NCBI GenBank assembly: GCA_039654915.1
Contig: CM077596.1
Coordinates: forward strand, 76,571,751 to 76,635,750
DNA length: 64,000 nucleotides
Direction of reading: 5' to 3'
Source: Aquilaria yunnanensis
Taxonomy: Eukaryota > Streptophyta > Magnoliopsida > Malvales > Thymelaeaceae
Part shown: piece by piece, positions 56,857 through 64,000 of the stretch
Numbering within the stretch: position 1 is the stretch's first letter
Layout: each line of letters begins with the position of its first letter
The notes under the pieces: model-generated
Databases searched by the model: none
What the model saw: the letters and a program-made list of their open reading frames with translations, nothing else
What the model was told of the DNA's origin: nothing
Made by a program: the position numbers and the translations under genes

Positions 56857-58444
56857 GGCCTAAAGCCATTTTTAGTCCTCAAACTCACCAGATCCAAACA
56901 TTTAACCCCCTCAACTTGGACTCCGTTAAACTCACCTCATGAACGTACAAACATGGGATACTTTTACCCTTTTGGCCCCATGTGTGTATCACATGAGCTA
57001 CTTGCTCTTAACACCACTTGCTTCTATTTGTAGATTGTCATGTTTTGTTTTGGAAAAACAAAACAACTCATTTCTTGGCCACTTTCGCTTCTTTGCTTCT
57101 TTCATTTGAGCAATCCAATTTTCACCTTAAATCTTTCTAATCGAGCCATATTCTAATCATTGTTGCATCTTGAGCGGGTTCGCTGCCAAAAACCATGTCT
57201 ACACTTGAGTGCCTTAACTAGCAACCTTGTCTCATCTACAGCTATTGAGGATTTGATCTCCATCCAAATGAGTTTCTTGAGCTTCATAGTGTAGGGTCGT
57301 TTGAGAAAGTCACAAAGGTTGTAGCTGGCTTTAATCTAAAATGAATTAGCATCATTTTTCTGGCTATTTTGGATGATTTAGCATCTAGATTCCAATGGAA
57401 AGGCAAGCAAAATTTCTTAGGTTGAAAAAAATGCTGACAAAGCCTTCAATTCAACAACAAGAATGGACTAAACAAGATAAAACACATCTCCAGACAAGCA
57501 ACAAAGAACTAAAAGACATTGTAATCACAAATGAGCACTAATCTAGATCCAAAACGCTAAAGCAATACCTGGAGCAAAATACTTCCTAAATTCAGCTCAT
57601 AAAGATCATTCTAATAAAGTTACGGCATTCAAATAAAAAAAGGGTAGAAACTAATGGTTTTGAATAGTTAAAATTAGAGCTGAGGACTGATAACTATGAA
57701 ATATTTATTGGTCAGAATTAATAGAAGAAAACAAAAATTTAAGCTTAGAACTTGAACTCTTTTGAAGGAATTTGAACAACACCGAGTAAATTTAGATTGA
57801 GATAGAAATAAACCTATTTGAAGACGAAAGTTGGGAATTTTGTGAAACACAAGGCACATTCTAGCTTACTGCCTTGCTTATCTCTCCCCTAAATTTCTCT
57901 TGCTAAATCGGCACCAAACCTACCAAATTTCTTTTTGAAGGAAGCAACAGAGGACAAATTTAGCTTGTCTTTTTATTGTTGTTGAGACTCAGACTTCTCC
58001 TGAAACCACCGAACGGTTTTTGTGTCTTTGCTTTCTTTGAACCTGCTCCAACCAAATTATAGAAATAAAAGGCTTTGAATTCAAACTTAAAGTAACAGTT
58101 GAAAGCTTTGATCTTAAGGTGTTTTTGGATTTAAAAAAGGAGGATGAACAATATTATTTAGGAATCTAACCTCAAAATTAGAATAAGTTGAATCAAGAAG
58201 CAATTTTCTAAGCACCTTAATGGTAGAGGAAGCCAAGAAGATGGGCCAAGAAGTGCCCACAAGTCAAGAAATAGATGGCAGCAAATGGCATTAAGAACTA
58301 ATAGTTCACGTGATGTGCATATGGAGGTAAAAGGGCCCAAGTGTCCCGTGTTTACAAGTTCAAGGGTGAGTTTGACCAAGTTTAAGTTGAGGGGTTTAAG
58401 TGTCTAGGTCTGGCAAGTTTAAGGGCTAAAAATGGCTATGAGCC
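56857..58444. mobile_element. MULE-type element with 9-bp TSD and a confirmed near-empty site
   Basis: 1588 bp. It begins GGCCTAAAGCCATTTTTAGT and ends GGCTATGAGCC (reverse complement GGCTCATAGCC). The arms match imperfectly for about 150 bp, with phrases such as TTAACCCCCTCAACTTGGAC paired with TTAAACCCCTCAACTTAAAC. ATTTTTATT is duplicated at 56848-56856 and 58445-58453. The paralogous site at 49782-49794 has this stretch once and uninterrupted. The termini are close to those of the 515-bp element at 39658, so they may be related. The interior shows no transposase frame. Confidence 0.9.
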
Positions 58445-58811
58445 ATTTTTATTCCCCTGTCATCAGACTCCTGCTTTCCTACTAATTAAGATAGATTTGA
58501 GAATGGTAATCGTGTTGAAAATTTTGGCTAACTTGCACTGTTAGTTGTCCAGCTGACAAATGTAAATGGTTTAAATAAAATATAATTCTGTGAGAAAAAA
58601 AAAAAGAAGAAAAAAGAAATAAAACCACACAAAGCTAGTTTGATTGCCATTCAGGTCCCAAAAAAGCTAACATTTCCTTTCATTGTCTTAGAATCTTAAA
58701 GACCTTGTATATTTATAAGTATGCTTTTAAATTAAAAAAAAATAAAAATAGGAATATCTTTTTAGTCAAAGCATCCTAGTTTCTTCGACCAAATGTTATC
58801 CAGTTTATTTT

Positions 58812-59142
58812 AACTTAAGTTAATTAACTATAGAATGACTTTTTTTTTATTTTTAAAATTTTTTTTACTCAAAAATAATTTTAATTAAAATCCAATATTA
58901 TGTTGCTACAATGATCTACTGAAAATAAAATATTTATAATCTTATTAAATTTTTATAATTTTTTTTAAGTTAATGCATTTAAAAAAAATTATAAAAATTT
59001 AATAACATCATAAAAATTTATTTTTAAATATATTATTATATCCATATAATATTAATTTTTAAATAAAATTAATTTTAAATAATAAAAATATAAAAGTAGA
59101 AATAAATCGATTGACTTACGTTAGAACGAATTAACTTAAGTT
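58812..59142. mobile_element. AT-rich MITE upstream of the second NAC gene
   Basis: Perfect 14-bp terminal repeats AACTTAAGTTAATT, and an interior that shares phrases (CCAATATTATGT, TATAATATTAATTTTTAAAT) with the element at 15941-16437. It is absent from the matching place in duplication unit 1 (near 51050). It ends about 310 bp before the NAC start codon. Confidence 0.8.
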
Positions 59143-59449
59143 GTTGCAATATAAAGTCAAAGGCTCCCATCGCTTTGCCAAGCAATTGATCAACACGTTG
59201 CATGAAAAGTAACGTCGTAACTTTCCCCGTCAGAGTACAAAATTTCAAGTTCAGTTATTGGTCGGAAGATTCCAGACCTCCGCAACACTTTGCCACTCCT
59301 CCATGGCGAAGAAGTGAACAGTGCTAGTGTCCACCGTGTTTGTCCTCTATTTACCTTCATTTTCGCCCAGATGATTTGTGGCAAACATTCCCCTGCGATC
59401 GCATTGCCTCTTCTCCGATTGATTTCCCTCTACCGGCGGCCGGACGACA

Positions 59450-62085
59450 ATGGGTACTATTTGCGAGTGTATCAACTGCACAACTCCGGGCTTCGGCTTC
59501 CACCCAAACGACGAACAGCTCATCAACCGCCTGAAGGACAAGTTGCTCGGACTCGAACCTCGCGGCCGAGAAATAGCCGAGGTCGCCGACCTGAGCAAGT
59601 GGAATCCACCGGAATTGTCTGGTAATCATCATTCGGCGAATTCTCTAAGAAAATAGTATTTTAGTATTTTCTTTGATTTCTTGTTTTTCTTTTTCTTGGG
59701 GCTTTAGCCTTTTTGAGCAATGGAACAAGTGTTGATGATGAGGATGTTGATTCCTGGTATTTTTATTGGACGCCGGTTTACAAGAAGAACGGCACTAGCA
59801 GAACGGCGAAAGGCGGGTTTTGGAAGCCAACGGGAAAGGTCCAGCCGGTCTGGGCGAGAAGAACCAGAGAGAAGATTGGTGAGAGGAGGACTCTTGTCTT
59901 TTATTTGGGTACGTGTGGGAAACGGAGTCAACGAACTCCATGGGTCATTTATGAGTACAGCTTCACTGCTACTCTTCCTTGCCAAGACGAGAAGGTATGT
60001 GTATATATGTCTCTGGCGAATTTAATTGCAATTGCTTGGTCGGAGCTGTTTGCGTGTATTTGAGTTGATTTCTGTAATTAGGAACATGCGACTTTCATAC
60101 AGATATTATTGGGCTACTTACACGAATAGGTGTTTGGATTCTTTGTCTATTGGATTTAAAGACATATTTTGAATCTGATCTACAGCTTTAGCTTTTGGTG
60201 GCTTTCTTTGTGATTGTGAGGGTTCTGCATCCATCAACGTTTTGTGTTGGTTTACTTTTGTAGGTGAAGAAATATTTTCTTTGCAAATTGAAGTTAAAAG
60301 AAGACGGCAAAGATGAGATTTCCAGCAGTGAGGGTTCTAAGTTAAGTCACCAGTTGCCTTCAAATTTCAATGGTGTGGAAGATCTGACAAGTCTTGTGCC
60401 TTCGGATTCTGCACCTGGTAAACAGCATGTTGAAGAATCTCAACAGGGTTACCCTTCAGATTCCACAAACAATATGATGAAAAATGGAGAAGATTGCCAT
60501 GATCCTGCAATTGAGAATCCAGAGGTAGCTAAAAAGGCCTCTGAGTTAATTAGAAGTTCCCATCCTCCTGACTTTGGAGATTCTGCTGCTGAGGGTGCAA
60601 TTGCCGAGGTGAGTCCCTCAGTGAGCTGACTTTAGTCACAGATATTTGATTGTTGGTTAATAATCATACATTGGAACTAACGGTGATTTGGAAATGACTC
60701 AGGACCTGTTCAACATAGATAAGTTAATAGCTCTATTGGAATCTCCTGATGATCGCAACATGGGTGATGGTTTTGTACCTCCTTTTCCATTGTCACCTGC
60801 AAAACAAATGCCTGCATGCAAGATTCCAGTTCTCTATGGTTTTGGTGGTGGTAACAGTGGTGGAAATCAACCAGGCAACTCTAAAGAAGGTGATGACTTA
60901 TGCGCATCATATCCTGCCAATGGCAATGATTCCTCTCTCCAAGATGAAAGCAACCAGCTGAAAATGGGCTCTGACAATCAAGATTTTAATGTTCCACATC
61001 TGATGGGCTTGCCTGCTCTGGTGGTTTCCAGAAAAAGATCACGTGGTGAAGATGATGTATTAAGCTGTGTCACGAATCCTGAAACACCTCAAGCAAAGGT
61101 ATAAGAGAGTAAAGTGAAAATCATAACTCATTTCAACCATGCTGTTTTTTTTCCTCTGTAAAAGTCTTGCCTTTCTTAGTTTCAATAGGAAAACCCAGTA
61201 ATATTTTTGGATGTCCCAAACTGTTTTCTAGCCTAGACCTGTGATTTGTTATGTACTGATTACTTTCTTTGTAATTCTTATGCAAGCTTTTGCATATCAC
61301 TGGATGTATTAAATTGTTTGCGATTCTGGTTCAAAATATGATTCCTACACTGATCCATTTATTGATGCCGTTTCATCTATTGACTGGTTTAGCGGGCTCG
61401 TTCGTTCTGTTGCTCGAAGAACAAAGCAGAAGAGAAGCCTTGCTACCAAGGTTTTCCTGAAGATGAACACGGTTTGCATACGTCTCGTGGTCTGCAAAAC
61501 AAGAAATTTGAGTATACCACATCTGAGGTGAGAATGAAATACTATTTAGTTTATAACATCAGCCTTCATTTGAGGTTTGTGGCAGTATGAAGAACTCACT
61601 ATTCTTGATAGATGTTTCTTACTTGGGTGGTTCCTTATGTGTAGGCTGATTGTGCATCAATGATCGATCATGAAGAGCAGGATTTCAGTTTGGCTTTATC
61701 ATCAGTCATGCACGGACAAGGTGTTCCAACTAAGGGCCTTGCATCATCAAAGAGCCTAAATGAGCATAACAGGATGCTGGAACATGGTCTCTCTCTTGAG
61801 GACCTCGGTCAATCTGCTCCCTCTATTATGGATCAAGACAAGCTGGGAAGTAAAATGGGAAATATTAGCCTGGATAAATACCCTGTGTATTTGAACAGTG
61901 ACCTGGAGGTCTACTCTTGTGAAGGAACTGCCTACACTATTGATGATGCTTATATACCATCAAATCTGTTGGCAGAAGCCTATGAGGAGGATAACAACTC
62001 AAACACCAGGATTTATAATCCTCTGGTAATGACATATTCTCCAATGTTTCCTCCTGTTGGAGAATATTTCTCCAATTTCACGTGA
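59450..62085 (+). CDS. Divergent NAC-domain protein
   Basis: Six exons with unbroken frame: 59450-59621, 59708-59994, 60264-60608, 60703-61098, 61393-61527 and 61645-62085. They total 1776 nt and 591 residues. Exon 1 is 172 nt, as in the NAC gene at 45470, so the two share structure. Seen here: subdomain A TPGFGFHPNDEQLINRLKDK; B-like WNPPELSG; C RTAKGGFWKPTGKVQPVW; D GERRTLVFYLGTCGKRSQRT then PWVIYEYSF; E KKYFLCKLKLK. The normally conserved GKDRxI reads GKVQPV, and EELI is EQLI, so DNA contacts may be altered. The C-terminal 400 residues are acidic, Ser/Asn-rich and end MTYSPMFPPVGEYFSNFT; no membrane anchor is seen. The repeat block Z' and a MITE lie directly upstream and form its promoter region. 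Confidence 0.9.
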
Positions 62086-64000
62086 GCTGTACTTGAGAAC
62101 ATAATTGTATATATAATCTAACAATATGTGCACCGCAATGGACACCATAATTGTGGTGCACATGTTATTACGTACTTAAAAATTATATGCTCTGGTAGCT
62201 GTGAGTTATCTCCAGGAGATGAAAGTTAATAGTTGTGTCAGAGTCTTGAAGTCACCTTGAATCTTGCTTAGTTGTGTCAGCATCTTGAAGTCGTCATGAA
62301 TCTTGCTAGCCATTTCCCCTGGTAGTGTAAATCTTTGACTACCATTCTTCGTTATCTAAACTTCCTGCATTGTCTCTTGGAATTTAAATTGTTGTTTGCA
62401 TACCTTTGCGTGACAGTGTCAGTGGATTCCACAGTTACGACTGTGTAATGGGCTAGCCAATTCACAGAAGCACTATGGTTTTCATCATGTCGCGGTGTTG
62501 GTAATGGATCCTTCAAGTTTTGACTTGGTTGCATCTGCGGCTTTCCTGCTCTGCCTTGATATGTTCCACGAGAAGTCATCTTTAAATTCAAGCTTCTGCA
62601 TGTCTCTGTACAAGTTGAGCATCCGCAAGGTGGTGGTAGTGGAGTACCTTGAAAGAGATTGTGGAGGCTGAAGATTTCAGTGAAGTTCTTAGGGATAAGG
62701 TTGGTAAAAAAATTTTACAGCAGCGACATAATTGAACTGGAATGGAAACATTACTGCATCTAATAAACATGCGTGCTTTATATTTTACTGATTTTGATGC
62801 CATGCGCTTGACATCAGGTGGAGCAAAAGGCTGAATTTCAACCTTTCTTCAAGTCCTTGGCAATGAATGGTCTGGGAATGAGCTCACTCTGGGGTCTAGC
62901 GAAGGCCGTGACACGAGCAAGTTTCAAGTTTGGATTGTATGTATATCAGGTGCCGATGGTAGTAGGAGTTTCTTTTCCTGGAGATGCCTCACTGGAGCTT
63001 TTAATACATTGCAGGATTGTTCATATGTTTGTTCGAAAGGAAAATTTGATGCTGAATTTTCAATTCTCGTCATCCTTTGCAGACATCCAAAGAGCTGAGG
63101 CTATATATATACTCAGTCAATTCTCTCTTCAATTTTAGATTTAGTGATATACTTCATCTTCACATCCTTAAAACGTTTTGAAGTATACTTGAAGTCTTAT
63201 TTTAGAGATACTCTCACAAGTGCTTACAAAGTTGTCAAAGCCTGGGGATCTGGTTTTCTAGAACCATTGGAAATACTGTATCATGTTATATCTCGAGGAG
63301 CTTGAACCCAGATTCGACACCAAGCAGCCCGTACTCCTCCCGCCGCAGTACTCCCGCCTCAAATCGGTCTCTCGGTCGACGAGCCCACTTGCCTGAGGCG
63401 ATCGAAGTTACCATTAAGACAATACGTCATATGTAGAGTAACTCAAACTCAATTAAACTTTGATATCTTAGAGCCAGTTGTTTCACATTAAAAATAATAT
63501 ATTGTTGTATATTTTTTTTTATGTTTAGTTCTTTCTGTCTCAAACTAATTAGTATTGTTTAAAAACTAATCTTATATAGGTATAACAATTACTTGAATAA
63601 CATATTCTTTAGAAAGTAACTAATTTTTATGATTTTTTTCAATCTACTCTACCAAAAAAAAGGAAAATAACAAAATACTTACCTTTTATGAAAATTATTT
63701 TGAAAATACTTTTCGAACCTCTTAAAATGTAAAATTTTCTTGTAATCTTGATCCTTCATTGTATTTACGGTGGACCTTTTTTTGTTTGCAATATAAAATT
63801 TTTAGAGTTTTAGAACGTCTTGGTCTTGGTTGAGAACTTGAGGTTATTAGGACTGGGCAGGCTTTTGTCTCTGAACGTCTTACTTTGGACTCAAAGGGAT
63901 GCGAGAAAGACCTAAACCTTATATGAACATTTAGTAAAACATTCCGGACTAGAATGAAACAATTCTAATGGTAAAGTGTCGAAAAAATAGTATTTTTAAA
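62086..64000. other. Intergenic, no confident gene
   Basis: 62086-62350 is probable 3' UTR and flank of the NAC gene, with an imperfect repeat of GTTGTGTCAG, CTTGAAGTC and ATGAATCTTGCT phrases near 62233-62310. 62560-63140 has several overlapping frames (for example 62818-63138) without recognisable domains and may be a decayed gene. The rest is AT-rich with no signal. Confidence 0.45.

Overview
This is plant nuclear DNA, almost certainly from a eudicot. The genes are split by GT-AG introns, the intergenic DNA is AT-rich, and the window holds a plant-type Copia retrotransposon primed by initiator tRNA-Met, plant-only gene families (a PPR-DYW protein, NAC factors, a WAT1-related transporter) and many MITE-like elements. 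I cannot name the species.

Layout: 1-15.2 kb holds four decayed genes and no intact one: an endo-beta-mannanase (+), an ADP-glucose pyrophosphorylase large subunit (-), the N-terminal part of a BEL1-like homeodomain protein (+) and a calcineurin-like phosphoesterase (+). 15.2-18.3 kb is repeat-bearing intergenic DNA. 18.3-20.7 kb is an intact intronless PPR-DYW organelle RNA-editing gene. 22.0-22.4 kb is a small Kazal-type inhibitor-like secreted protein. A young, complete Copia element (22482-27587, minus strand, 5-bp target duplication, two differences between its LTRs) lies 78 bp past that stop codon. 28.6-30.1 kb is a six-exon WAT1-related membrane transporter. 33.7-36.6 kb is an eleven-exon RPF1 (Brix-domain ribosome biogenesis) gene with site II and telo-box promoter motifs. 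36.6-45.4 kb is gene-poor with two well-bounded TIR elements. 45.5-48.6 kb and 59.5-62.1 kb are two NAC-domain genes in the same orientation. Between them lies a locally duplicated segment, its second copy expanded by a Helitron-like insertion of about 5.6 kb, a MULE-type element and a MITE.

The genes do not form a pathway. RPF1 acts in the nucleolus, the PPR protein in an organelle, the WAT1-related protein in a membrane, and the NAC proteins in transcription. The most unusual points are (i) a NAC gene whose 3' exons are tandemly duplicated in a way that appears to keep one long reading frame, and (ii) a paralogous near-empty site inside the window that dates and bounds three nested insertions. 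I did not find a convincing new multi-gene system. Exon boundaries were read by eye from splice signals and frame continuity.
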